A DNA stretch of 64,000 nt from Piliocolobus tephrosceles (taxonomy: Eukaryota; Chordata; Mammalia; Primates; Cercopithecidae), in assembly GCF_002776525.5 (NCBI RefSeq), contig NC_045436.1, positions 12,794,983 through 12,858,982 of the forward strand, read 5' to 3'. Within the stretch, counting starts at the first letter, position 1. Each line of letters begins with the position of its first letter. Below, in pieces: positions 36,560 through 48,765 of the stretch. The translations under genes were made by a program, and so were the position numbers. Under the pieces are notes generated by a model. That model saw nothing but the letters and a program-made list of their open reading frames with translations, was not told the DNA's origin and searched no databases.

Positions 36560-36800
36560 CTAGAGGTTGATAATCTATCACTTGTGGTCCAGCTGTTTGT
36601 TTTTGCAAACAAAATTTTACTGGATCACAGCCACACTCATTGATTTCTGTCTTTTCCATGATAGCGTGAAGGCTATCGTGGCAGAACTGAGCAGTTGTGG
36701 TAAAGACCTCTGGCCTGCAATGCCTAAAATACCACCATGTGGCTCTGTAAGAAATAATGTACTGCCTCCTTCTAATAATATTAATAGCAGAAATTACTCC
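36560..36800 (+). mobile_element. hAT-like DNA transposon fragment
   Basis: The order tttttgcaaacaaaatttta, ctggatcacagccacactca, ggcagaactgagcagttgtg, and aaagacctctggcctgcaat matches a common non-autonomous hAT (Charlie-type) repeat of mammalian genomes. The inverted terminal repeats are not clearly kept. Exact family not determined. Confidence 0.55.
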
Positions 36801-38349
36801 TACTAATAGTCACAAAGGTGAATTTCTGCAATGGTGATGAAAAACGTTTGAAATACCCACTAAGTGGTGATGAACTGTTTATTTCTTTAGAAAATTGTGT
36901 AAAGTTGATTTTGCCAACCGATCAATAAAGTCAAACAGCAAGTTTCTCTTTCAGTATAATCAATTTTAAATTTAACTTTGACAGCATCACGTTTGCTTCT
37001 TAGGCTCTCAATGTCATGCTCATGTACTTAACAGTTATACGATAGTGTTTGAGACTGATTACAAAGGTCAGAAAGCATGCTGACATTAGTGCAAAATAAA
37101 AAATTGTTTTAATATATTTATAAGATTCAAATTGTGGCACACTGAACAGTGTCATTTACATTTACTTGGCTTAAGTAAAACACAATTTACTAGTGTTTCC
37201 AAGTTTTAAAAGATCAGAAATGAAAATTAACTGAATTACTTGTTGTAAGGTCATTAGATTACTATATTTATCTTATTAGAATCTTTGGATTCAATGCAAT
37301 TTGAAACTGGCAATGGCCAAGCAAGAAACCATACCAGAAATGATCTATTGGACACCAATAGTGCTGCATGGTCATCCCCTGTCAAATGAAGAGCTCGGGG
37401 AAGTTTTATTGCATGTAAAATTACTCATAAAACTGGCAAGTAGCGGAAGTACAGTAGACTTATGTGAGGTCCTAGTGACAGGGAGGAATGCAGGACCAAT
37501 CACGGCTTGATTTATGTAGTTCTTGACACCGTGTTTGCTACTCGAAGAAATTTATTTTGTAAAGGCGTTTCATTTGCTGATATATCAACTATGATACATC
37601 ACATTTTTATTTGTTTCTGAAGAAATCAAAATAATATTTCCTTTGGAACATATGATAAAAATAATGACTAACAGTAACTGCAGCTTACAGTTGCTTGTCT
37701 AAATATTTAGAGCTATTATTACAAAACTTAGAAAAAACATAATCTATGAAACACAGCCAAATGGCATATGACTAGTTACAGGCATATTTCTTAGTTTTAG
37801 AAGGTTATGTATAAATCATCTTGATGGTTTGACACAATTCAGATTTGTCTCACTTAGAATCTGCATTCAGTGAATGGATCTATTGTATACTGAGTCTATC
37901 TTCATGAATTTGACATATTGGTAGCCATCAGAAAAAAAAAAATCTCATATGGGAAAACTATCAATATATTTTATTTAGAAATTCAATTATTTGTTAAGAT
38001 GTCTTATGACAATACTTTTTGGGACTCTAACCTCTAAACTGGTGTCCTATAGATACAGCCTTATTGAAGATCCATTCTCTGTGAGATTTGCATTTATGAA
38101 ATGTTGCACACTCATTTTTTTCTCACTGTACATTAGAAACAAATCAACTAATGAGATAAATTTAAAGAAGAAATTTTTAGCATTTCTTTGAACATTTTTG
38201 CAATATGTAAAAATATTCTTTAATAGATTATGGTGATTTCTTTCCACTTGACAAGGTTTCAGGCTTTTAGGGATAGATTATAAATGTACTGTTCTCTAAC
38301 ATATAATACTTATCAACTACGGCCAAATGAGAAATATTAACATTAATGG
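36801..38349. other. Intergenic, no gene seen
   Basis: The longest frame of interest (37301-37510, 69 codons) has no recognised motif. No clear repeats. Confidence 0.5.
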
Positions 38350-38685
38350 TTGTCTTCATCCATTCCTGCTGTTATGACAAAATATCACAGAATGCTTAAT
38401 TTATAAAAATATACATTGGTTTCTCACAGTTCTGGAAGCTGAGAAGTCCAGGATCAATGCACCAGCAGATTCAGTGTCTGCCAAGGGTCCCGTCTCTGCT
38501 TCTGAGATAGCACCTTGTCCTCACAGGGAGGAAGGGATGAATGCTGCATCCTCACTTGGTGGAAGGGTCAAAGTGATTGAGTTCCGTGAGGGTGGAATTC
38601 TCAGGGCCTAATCACCTCCCAGCAGTCCCCACCTCTTAGTGCTATCACCTTGGGGATTAAGTTCCAGCATATGTCAAATTATAGC
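38350..38685 (-). mobile_element. MaLR (MLT1/MST-like) solo LTR
   Basis: Antisense LTR: tttctcacagttctggaagc, gcaccagcagattcagtgtc, gctgcatcctcacttggtgg, cctaatcacctcccagcag, cacctcttagtgctatcacc, ending near agttccagcatatgtcaa. Confidence 0.85.
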
Positions 38686-40544
38686 AATGGTTCAAAAGTT
38701 AAAGCTCAGTACAACCGTAGTTTTCTTTACTTTTTCGTATGTAACAAAGAGGTGTATGAATGGTACATTGGAATAAAAGACATACTACTTAAAATTCATC
38801 ATTCTATCCTTATTTTTGCTCAAGTAACATTAGTACAAGCAAAAAGAAAAAAATAATAAAAAGAAAACTGAAAAACTAAAACCAGAAAAAGTTAGTAATG
38901 CATATTAATTAATAATATTAATGCATATTAAAACTAATAACCAATGAATGCCAGAAGTTTTGTAATCAGCAAAAACTATAGTTCTAAAAACTATAGAGCA
39001 GTATATTTATCTTTCAAAACTTCTTCATTGCCCTCAATTTTTTCACCTAAGGCAAAGAATCATCAAATACAATGTTTCAGTAACTCAAAATTTTGAAAAA
39101 GATGTATATATATTTCTCTACGTGTGTGTGAGCATATATATACATATGGCTAGGCAAAGAGCAGTGGTTCAGAAAGCCCCCAGTAAACTCAGTTTAACAC
39201 TTTTCTGTTTGGCTATTTGGCCAGTGTTCTTCCTAGCTGAAACAGAGTTTATTACAATTTAGTCTTGTGATGTTATAACAAAATATTAATGGGTGAAACA
39301 GAATAGCTAGCTTTTACAATGTCCTTACTTTTCTTGTCTCTGTCCTTTTAACAATGATAATTTATAACTTGTATAAGGTGAAATTTCCTAGTTTATAAAA
39401 AACAAAGTGTCATAGAAAAGTATGTGTATGAAAAATCTGTGCACTTAACCATATTAAATCAGCAAATCTTGACTGTACACCTACAATGTGCACTCTTCAG
39501 CACTGGGTGCTGCAGTAGAGAAGGCAGAGGGAGCTGCTGATCTCAGAACTTTTGGCTATAGGTGAATGTTACCATATTTTCCCATGCCCTGTGTATTCCA
39601 ATCACAAACAGACTCTGTTTCTCAGAGGCTACAGACAGACATTGGTTTCTTCTGCATTGTTAAATCTAATTGTTATTCTTCAGTTGATTACACGTAAAAC
39701 GACGAGCAATGGATATGTTGCATCGGAAGACAAAAAAAAATTAACCTGAAAGCTAAACATAGTCAAAACAATTTTTATTGAAGCCTTTCCAATGACTTGG
39801 TCTTATGGGCAAAACACAAACCACATATCTTTGGACTAGTTGTATCACCTTCTGAGTTGTGACCCTCGGAGACAGTGTTCGTTACTAGTCCACTGTACAC
39901 ACACGTTTTGCATGGTTACCACACCTTACCACCTCCAAGAGCAAATGTGGATCACAGAGGACCAATGGAAGAGCTTCTGAGATTTCACACTCTGTTCACA
40001 TAAAATGGCCAATATAGGCTTGCTCAACTATTTCTGTATGAGAAAATTGGCAAATATTTGACTAATTGGATAAAGGAGTGAAGGAAATTTGGATCATTTC
40101 AAGTTCTATGTATCATAATCTGAATGTTCTAGAATGATTGTTTACATTTGATTAAATGAACAAAACGGTTTCAACATATCCTTTCTTCTCAGTGTTAACA
40201 TAAATCTTACCTTGAAAGTATTTGTAATATTTATTTAAATGCTGAAAAAAGCTCTTTGTGTAACATGAGGAATAAGCCTAAGACAGTATAGTATTCTTCA
40301 TTTTTCTATTAGCTTTTAATTTTATGTAAAAATATTTACCAATCTTCGGCACCAAAACTTTATACAGATGAAAAATGTACCATGACATACTATTGGAAAT
40401 GAAAACATTTAAGCCATCACATCTCAACAGACATTTTCAGAGTGAAAATCTACTGCTAGAGCAAGCACAACAGCATTACCAAATAAAGTCCTGTGTGGCC
40501 AGTAAGTTTAATACATAAAGCTCCCCAAATGCATGCTTTTGAGG
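38686..40544. other. Intergenic, no gene seen
   Basis: AT-rich, with no convincing coding or repeat signal; the 39470-39540 part is faintly L2/MIR-like. Confidence 0.45.
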
Positions 40545-41275
40545 GGAATAAAAAACACATCACTACCATCAGAGTGAACAGGCAACCTACAGAATGGGAG
40601 AAAATTTTTGCAATCTACTCATCTGACAAAGGGCTAATATCCAGAACCTACAAAGAACTCAAACAAATTTACAAGAAAAAAACAAACAACACCATCAAAA
40701 AGTGGGCAAAGGATATGAACAGACACTTCTCAGAAGAATACATTCATACAGCCAACAGACACATGAAAAAATGCTCATCATCACTGGCCGTCAGAGAAAT
40801 ACAAATCAAAACCACAGTGAGATACCATCTCACACCAGTTAGAATGGCGATCATTAAAAAATCAGGGAACAACAGGTGCTGGAGAGGATGTGGAGAAATA
40901 GGAACACTTTTACACTGTTGGTGGGATTGTAAACTAGTTCAACCATTATGGAAAACAGTGTGGCGATTCCTCAAGGATCTAAAACTAGAAATATGTTTTG
41001 AACCAGCCATCCTATTACTGGGTATATACCCAAAGGATTATAAATCATGCTGCTATAAAGACACATGCACAAGTATGTTTATTGTGGCACTATTCACAAT
41101 AGCAAAGACTTGGAATCAACGCAAATGTCCATCAGTGACAGACTGGATTAAGAAAATGTGGCACATATACACCATGGAATACTATGCAGCCATAAAAAAG
41201 GATGAGTTCATGTCCTTTGTAGGGACATGGATGCAGCTGGAAACCATCATTCTCAGCAAACTATCACAAGAATAG
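40493..41275 (+). pseudogene. L1 ORF2 C-terminal fragment, still open
   Basis: A 260-codon open frame; from about codon 23 onward it is the C-terminal part of L1 ORF2p. It includes NRQPTEWEKIFAIYSSDKGL, the cysteine-rich CWRGCGEIGTLLHCWWDCKL, and MWHIYTMEYYAAIKKDEF near the end. The first 20 or so codons are flanking sequence. RT and endonuclease domains are absent through 5' truncation, so it is a dead fragment whose frame simply has not yet been broken. No promoter is evident. Confidence 0.9.
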
Positions 41276-41530
41276 AAAACCAAACACTGCATGTTCTCAC
41301 TCATAGGTGGAAATTGAACAATGAGAGCACTTGGACACAGGAAGGGGAACATCAAACATCGGGGCCTATTGTGGGGAGGGGTGAGGGGGGAGGGATAGCA
41401 TTAGGAGATATACCTAATGTAAATGACGAGTTAATGGGTGCAGCACACCAACATGGCACATGTATACATATGTAATAAACCTGTACATTGTGCATATGTA
41501 CCCCAGAACTTAAGGTATAATTAAATAAAA
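40545..41530 (+). mobile_element. L1 element, short 3' copy (L1PA-like)
   Basis: A 1 kb 5'-truncated L1 that begins near actaccatcagagtgaaca (40562) and ends in the 3' UTR with the G-rich tract (41370-41394) and aattaaataaaag tail. Better preserved than the copy at 6.1 kb. Confidence 0.95.
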
Positions 41531-42967
41531 GAAGAGAAACCACACACACACGGTACAGACAGGTCATTGCCGTGTATTTTAGCTATAACTGATAGTGCAT
41601 ATGAGTCCATGATTACAGCTATGTATTATTTTATATGTCTCCTGTCATTTGCCGTATATTTAATTATTGCCTCAAATGAAGCAACTCAGATGCCTTTCTC
41701 TATTTTGCAAAGAAAGGGCCTAAAGCTAGATCATAGAACTGTAATCCAGAGAGAATTGTAGTGCATCAAGCCTAGGTAAATAGGCATTGTTTAGAAATTG
41801 AACTCCAGCATTACACACAAAAATCATAAATAACTTAGGAATCATAAATAATTTTAGGAATCATAAATAATCTTATAAATAATCAGAAATCATAAATAAT
41901 TTTAGGAATATACTGTATATATGAGACTCCAAAATCAGTACTGCAAATCTGTTAAGTTGTAATATTCCACTGTCTAAGCTATACAGTGGCTTCAGGAAAA
42001 TGCAGTCCACAATCTTCGCTTTCATTTTCCTTTCAGATATGAGTAAGTGTGACAAATACGTTTATGTTTCATTTCATTTTAATGATGTGATCTTCAAAAC
42101 CACAGATCCACCCAAAGGGGAAATGACTGTACTACTAATTCTAGCTGTTTTCATAGACAGTTCTGGAAATAGGAGCCACTGATGGGCAAGTCAGAGTCCA
42201 TATTTAAGCCACAGGCATGCTTTGTTTAACCATCACAATATTTTAGAAATTGAGAAATTTCATGAAACAGTCCTAATTCTTGACTTCTCTTGAAAATCAG
42301 AAAAACATATCAACATGATCCATATTCCCATACGGCAACAAGTAGCTGGACGCAATGTATATCTGCCACAACCTTCACCATTTCTTTTGCCTTAAATCCA
42401 GCACCCTTTACTGATCCAAATTACCTGTAGATGTCTGAATCTGAGACTCCTGTAGTAGATAACATTTTCTGGCTTGACCCATTTTTCCATGACACTGTCC
42501 CTAACACCATTAGAACTTGGTAAGTAAATGTTTCACCACACATTTAATTGATATTTGCCATTTTCTTAGTGATTAACTTCATATTGACTGCCTAGAATCA
42601 TGCAGCATGTGATATTGAAGAGAAGTCTGAAATCTGTAAGACTAAAATCTCCTTTTACCAAAGAGAAACACTGAAACAGGGCTAGAAGTTGAGTCAGGAT
42701 GTTGCTGGAGCCTAAAATATTCACACCAGCACTGTCTGCATGCCTGTGGTTCAGTCCACTGCACGACATGACCTATGTAAACTGCTCCTTGAACAAAATT
42801 GTGATATGGAATTTCTTTGGAATCTTAAATTGTGGAAACCAACCCTCTTCTGAGCCCATTCAATGCCAAGAATTTTAATTACAGGATAATAATAATAATA
42901 ATAAATTATAATCGTCAAAGTTCCTTAGTAGTCTGTTTCAATGAAGACGGAAATTTTATTTTTAGGC
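41531..42967. other. Intergenic; short imperfect tandem repeat
   Basis: No gene. At 41822-41910 a unit of about 18-20 bases (aatcataaataattttagg) recurs four to five times imperfectly. An (AAT)n tract lies at 42888-42905. Confidence 0.55.
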
Positions 42968-43242
42968 TTTTATTTTTATTTTTTTGAGAGGGAGTCTTCC
43001 TCTGTCACCCAGGCTGGAGTGCAGTGGTGATCCCAGGTTCAAGCAATTCTCCTGCATCAGCCACCCGAGTAGCTGGGACAACAGTCACACACCACCAGTC
43101 ACTGCTAACTTTTTGTATTTTTAGTAGAGACAGGGTTTCACCATGCTGCCCAGGCTGATCTCAAACTGATGACCTCAGGTGATCTGCCCGCCTTGGCCTC
43201 CCAAAGTGCTGGGATTACAGGCTTGAGCCACAGTGCTAGGCT
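42968..43242 (-). mobile_element. Alu element with internal deletion
   Basis: Antisense Alu. About 30 bp are missing after gagtgcagtgg in the first-read monomer, where gatcccaggttcaagc follows directly. Older S-type. Confidence 0.93.
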
Positions 43243-43746
43243 CGGCCTCGGGTTTTGGTTTTTTGTTTTGTTTTGTTAGCAAAAGTGTGTATAGTGCAAA
43301 AAATCATTTATCTGGAGGTAGCAAGCCTCTGTGTACTTTTTTCTATATATATATATAGAGAGAGAGACATGTATATGTGTACAAAATGTGAAAATAAATT
43401 GCCTGATTTTCTTACCCCTATCTTCCCTAATGTTCTCACTTTCTATATTTTTAAAAGTCTAAAATGATAACGTGGAGAAGTGCTGAAAGATAATTGTTTA
43501 AATTTGGCAAAATCAAAGAACTGTAATGGGATCGATTGTACTACCATTAGCTCACAGTGTCTTTTATTATATGGCATGATTGCTAAATGCATGAAAACCT
43601 TGATTTTTGATCTGTGCTTTTTAATTTATCACTTTAATTTACTTAGTTGAGTATAAATGAGTTTTATTTCCTTTTTAATTTCTTTTTTGACACATTATCT
43701 ACAATTTAAGCATGTTGCTACCAGGTGGAAATCATTTTTATAATAT
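43243..43746. other. Intergenic; short TA/GA microsatellite
   Basis: A (TA)n(GA)n tract at 43343-43367. No gene. Confidence 0.5.
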
Positions 43747-44085
43747 TTGGTTGCAATTCTTTCTTTTCTTTTTTTTTGAGATATTTTCTCTTCTGTCGCC
43801 CAGGCTGGAGTGCAGTGGTGCCATCTTGGTTCACTGCAAGCTCCGCCTGCCGGGTTCACGCCATTCTCCTGCCTCGGCCTCCTGAGTAGCTGGGACTACA
43901 GGCACCTGCTACCACGCCCAGCTAATTTTTTGCTTTTTTTTTTTTTTTTTTAGTAGAGACAGGGTTTCACCATGTTACCCAGGGTGGTCTCGATCTCCTG
44001 ACCTCGTGATCCACCCGCCTCGGCATCCCAAAGTGCTGAGATTACAAGTGTGAGCCCCGGCACCTGGCTGTTGGTTGCAATTCTT
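43747..44085 (-). mobile_element. AluY element with 15-bp target duplication
   Basis: Antisense AluY body at 43762-44070 with perfect direct repeats ttggttgcaattctt (43747-43761, 44071-44085). The inner T run is expanded (about 43935-43950). Confidence 0.96.
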
Positions 44086-44770
44086 ACAGAAAAATTCAAA
44101 TACTTAAAAGAACTATTGGAAATGTAAATGTAGAAATCCAAACCCATGCACAATTATGTATAAAATATGATGCCTCTCCCAAAATTCACACACATAAACA
44201 CACACACACACATTCACCTCCAAGCCCCATTTCTCAAAGTTAATCCCTGTTAACAATCGGTATATTTTTCTATATTCTCTCTACAGATTTTAAAGTTTTT
44301 TTTCACTCTGTGATACATCTTAGCCATCTTTGAATATGTAGATATAGTTCGTTTTCTCATGGCTATGTAGCATTTAATTGTATGATAAATCTTACTTTAT
44401 AAAACTGCTTCTGGTAAAAGATGAGTTCTTTTTATTTGTTTGTGGTGGGGGTAGCTATTACAAAACATTAAGTGAATATGCTTGTATATACTATCTTTCA
44501 CACCTGTATGAGAAAAAATTAGGATAACATTTTAGAAGAACAATGGCTAGGTCAAACCTTCACCACTAGAACAGTTTCTAAATGACCCTGAAAATACTGT
44601 GTTTACACTGTCATGATCTCAGCATCAATAATGGAGGATATTAATCTCTCCATATTTCTGTGGACATTGAGTATTATCACTTACATAAAACTTTGGGACT
44701 TTGATCAATCAGTTTATGACATTTGTATTTTTTACCTGAGAGAAAGATTTTAGTTTATTTTTCTTTCTCA
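44086..44770 (-). mobile_element. Old L1M-like 3' fragment
   Basis: Plus-strand text such as ctcatggctatgtagcattt, aattgtatgataaatcttac, and the later part around 44520-44620 is reminiscent of the reverse complement of an L1MC/ME ORF2 end. A CA microsatellite is at 44197-44211. Low certainty. Confidence 0.4.
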
Positions 44771-46139
44771 CAATAAAATAGAACTAAAGCAACCAAATTT
44801 GAGCTTCATTACTTAATGTTACATCTTAAAAATAATAGATAAGTATTAATAAAAAACTACCACTATCTAATTCAACCGCTCTGACTCTTAAAGAAATAAA
44901 ATATGTATTTAGTTGATGGCAGAATGACTGCAAATGATATCCAAACACAATCATTTGACTAGGCATTATCAAAGGGATGTAACTTATTGATGAAATAACT
45001 GAAAAAAACCTACTTTTAGCAGCCAATTTTTGCAAGTAGTTTGGGTGTTATTATTAGATTTTGTATGTATATAATTAAATAAAGTAGGTGAGTAATTATG
45101 TGATATGTTAAGGATATTATTTCAGATATTATTGAGAACTAGAATTCTAAGTTTGGGAAAAAGAAGAAACAAATGCAAAATAGAAAGTTTTAAACAAAAC
45201 TCCCATAGTCATGGTCTTTAATTCAAAGTATCAATATAAACTACTGATGTATATTATCTTAACATTGTATTTCCTAGCTCCATCTATTGCAAAAGTCTAG
45301 AAACAGTGACCTACCTCATAACAATAAGGCCCAATATCACCCAGAGTTGATATCAAGATTAAGACTTATTTATACTAAAAGGAACTAGGGATCCCTAAAA
45401 AAAAAAAATAGCTGATCCCAGGTCTTAGTGAAGAAATGGTCAAGAAAATCCTAGAACATCTTTCAGGGCGGTTATCAAGAAAATAACAAAAGTCTAAAAA
45501 TTATGCCAAAAGGGTTCAGCAGTCATCTTGAAGCAGCTCCCATAGCCTGTTATGGGAAATTTGAGTATAAATGGTTCAATACATTGTTTATATTCAAATA
45601 TCTATAGTGAGACTAACAAAACTAAGCCAACTGGTCACCTCTGGGTAACAGAGAACGGACTCACTCTTCCGAATAGCTGGTGCATATAGGTGAAGACTCA
45701 AACATTTACCCAATCTATCCTGTGCACCATGCCACTGAATAGCCAAATCAGTAAATAAGTGAGTTTCTTCTTTTGTAAATATTTCAGTTAATAAATGAAG
45801 AAGAAATAATATAATAAAAATAGTCCCACCATACAGCATTAATATATTTATTGGAAGATCATCACATTAAGTATAGCTACTGCTAACCTCGCAAAATTAG
45901 GAACATGCAGATATCAAGGGCCTCTTGTTGAAATGACACATTATCGCCTATAAACAAATCTTACCAAAAGGTGGAAAAAGCAAATCTAAGTGTAATCACA
46001 TCTTTAGGTAAGAGGACAGGGAAACATGTTAAAATATACCACAGGGATACAATCAGTAATGTTCAGACTGGGGAAAAATAACTTCCCAGCTTAATTGTAT
46101 GAGGTTTAAAAATGGAGAGAGAGAGAGAAGATGAATCCA
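44771..46139. other. Intergenic, nothing recognised
   Basis: AT-rich; no credible frame. Short frames near 44826-45035 and 45594-45839 (minus) show no motif. Confidence 0.5.
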
Positions 46140-46560
46140 TAGATTAAAAGAGATTTAAGAGAAAAGGAACCACCACAAAACATTGACACTATTTCAATCA
46201 TATTCAAATATATATAATTAGGATATTCATGAGATCATTGGAAATGTGAATATTGACTTGATATTTAGTAATTATTATAAATTTTAGGTGAATTAACTTC
46301 ACTGTGATTGTGTGAGTAAAGAGTTCTTATCTTTTTGGGTAATGTAAACATTTTATGGATAGAATTAAATAATCCGGGATTTTCTTCAAATAATGTGGTT
46401 ATGGAGAAGTGGTTGGTGGAACAGATAAAACAGAATTGACTATGAGTTGATAATTGTTGAACTGGATCAAAAGTACATGTGGGTTTATTATGCTATTCTG
46501 TCTTTTTTTTGTATATGTTCAGCATTTTTCATAATTAGAGTTGAAAAAATAAATATACAT
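46140..46560 (+). mobile_element. Probable L1M 3' UTR
   Basis: The pattern gagttgataattgttgaact, gggtttattatgctattctg, ttcataattagagttgaaaa fits the 3' UTR of old L1M subfamilies in sense. Confidence 0.45.
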
Positions 46561-48433
46561 GTTTTGGGGCCTTCAGAGTTATCACTAATAAAGTAAGCAT
46601 GCTTATTTATTGTAAAACAAGAATAAGTAAATTATGTATCATTATCTACATAGAAAATTTAGATGTTAGATATTTTAAGATATATTGATATGAATAAAAA
46701 TGTTGAAAATTTCAATAATTACTAATTTTGAATTCATGATTATAACTATCATTCTTAGTATCACCTAATATGCATGAAATAACTAGAATGTTTTTATGCA
46801 TTCAAAGGTTTATAGTAAATTTTTAGCATTCCTCTTGTTCTTTCTGACTTTTTATTCTAAGATGTTTTAAGCTGTTTAAGCCATTCCTGATTATTTGCAG
46901 CCTTCAGCTGTGGTTGGTACACCTTAGCATGCAATGAGACTTTATAGTAACCCTGTAGACATGTTGGTACTACTCCTATTTCCTTCACCTCTCCTTGTCT
47001 TCTCTCTTATCAAAAATTTTCATCCATAAGCAAATAGTTTTTCAAGGCGGAACAAGCTATAACATGACATCTAAAAAATCTTACAATAATTCATAATTTC
47101 CACAGCTATTAATGGTACACGTGATGGTTACTCACTCCAGCCTGCAGTGCAGATAACGTGGTTTCAACACAATGCACAATCCCCAGCACACTTGTACCAA
47201 TTGGACCCTTCCCTCTCCCAGTTAAAACACACTCTGGAATGCTTTTGAAAACATCTGTCGTCATTAAAGATCTGAAATGAATTCACAAAATGCTATACAG
47301 TAGTATTAGTAACAAATTACTTGCTTGGCCCCTCACAACTGATGGCAATACACTGTTGTGTCAATAGTATGATTGAAAACCTATGTCTTAAAAGGTAATT
47401 TGGTTTAGAGATGGTTTAAAAAATAAAAATAAGTTCCTTAAGCCAAATTCTTTTTTAAATTTAATTGTAATATTTTAATTTTTAAAAAAATTTATTTGTA
47501 AATTCAGGGGTACATGTGCAGACTTGTTACACAGGTAAATTGTGTGTCATTGTATAGGTAAATTGCATGTCACAGGGGAATGGTGTACAGATTATTTAAT
47601 TTGTAAGCTCTGCTTCCCCTGTCAAAGGCTATATTTCTGAAGAGTAATGTAAAAAACTAAAGGGAACAATCTTCTGACAATATTTAGGAAAGGGTGAGAA
47701 TTTGTAAATTGCTCTGTTCCAAAATCATTTCTAAGAGCCTCATGTGAATTCTTTGAGAAAAATTCTTTGAGAGTGGGAAACAGGGAATGAAATACATTGT
47801 ATTCATTCAGGGAGAGAAGAATAAAAGGAAATTTTAAAAGAGGCAAAGAAATATGGTGATAAAATTAAGGCCATTGTGTCAACAAAAATCCAAAATGTGC
47901 TTGAATGTTTACTGATCAAAATAAGATAATGTCTCTTTGGTTAAAAAAAAAAGTAGAGAGTCTTTAATAAAATTTACTCCTAAAAATAGTTAGAGATTGT
48001 TTTAGTCACTTTGCATTGCTTCCTGCTACTAAATCTAAGCACCACTGAGTTTTTCAAATCAGTTTGCCTTTAAGGTGTTTCCATGAACACTGATGCACAC
48101 AGGCAGGGGTACCTAATAAAGCCCCAGGAAAGCAGGACTTTGTCATTGTGAACTGCTGACTAATCTGACAGTTGAAGAGTTTGATTTCATTAGTGCTTCA
48201 TTAATAACTCGGGAGCAGTAGTGAGTGTGTGAAGGAGGCAGAATCAACTGGCAACTGTTTCTGGGAAGATGCCAGATAGTGCTGCTTCCCCATGTCTAAT
48301 TTTAGATAATTTAATTTTGTATTATAAGGCTGCTTTACCAGGTAAAAATACGTAATGAATTTTACAAAATATATACAAATTATGTCAGCGTATTTTTGGC
48401 ACATCTATGTGTCTGCTGTACAACAGCATGTTA
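46561..48433. other. Intergenic; L1 3' scrap
   Basis: No gene. 47460-47600 (aattcaggggtacatgtgc, then agacttgttacacagg) is a short antisense L1 3' UTR scrap. Confidence 0.5.
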
Positions 48434-48765
48434 AACTAAACATGTCGGCCGGGCACGGTGGCTCATGCCTGTAATCTCAGCACTTTGGGAGGCCAAGGCG
48501 GCTGGATCATGAGATCAGGAGTTCAAGACCAGCCTGGCCAAGGTAGTGAAACCCCACCTCTACTAAAAATACAAAGATTAGCCAGGCATGGTGGCGCTTG
48601 CCTATAATCCTAGCTACTCGGGAGGCTGAGGCAGAGAATTGCTTGAACGTGGGAGGCAGAGGTTGCAGTGAGCCGAGATCGTGCCACTGCATTCCAGCCT
48701 GGGTGACAGAGCGAGACTCCATCTCAAAAAAGAAAAAAGAATTTAAAAAACCAACTAAATATGTC
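48434..48765 (+). mobile_element. Alu element with 13-bp target duplication
   Basis: Alu body 48447-48752 in sense. The flanks aactaaacatgtc (48434-48446) and aactaaatatgtc (48753-48765) differ at one base. Confidence 0.96.

Noticed and set aside
37301..37510. 69-codon frame as a possible exon
   Set aside because: No similarity that I recognise and no convincing splice sites at either end.
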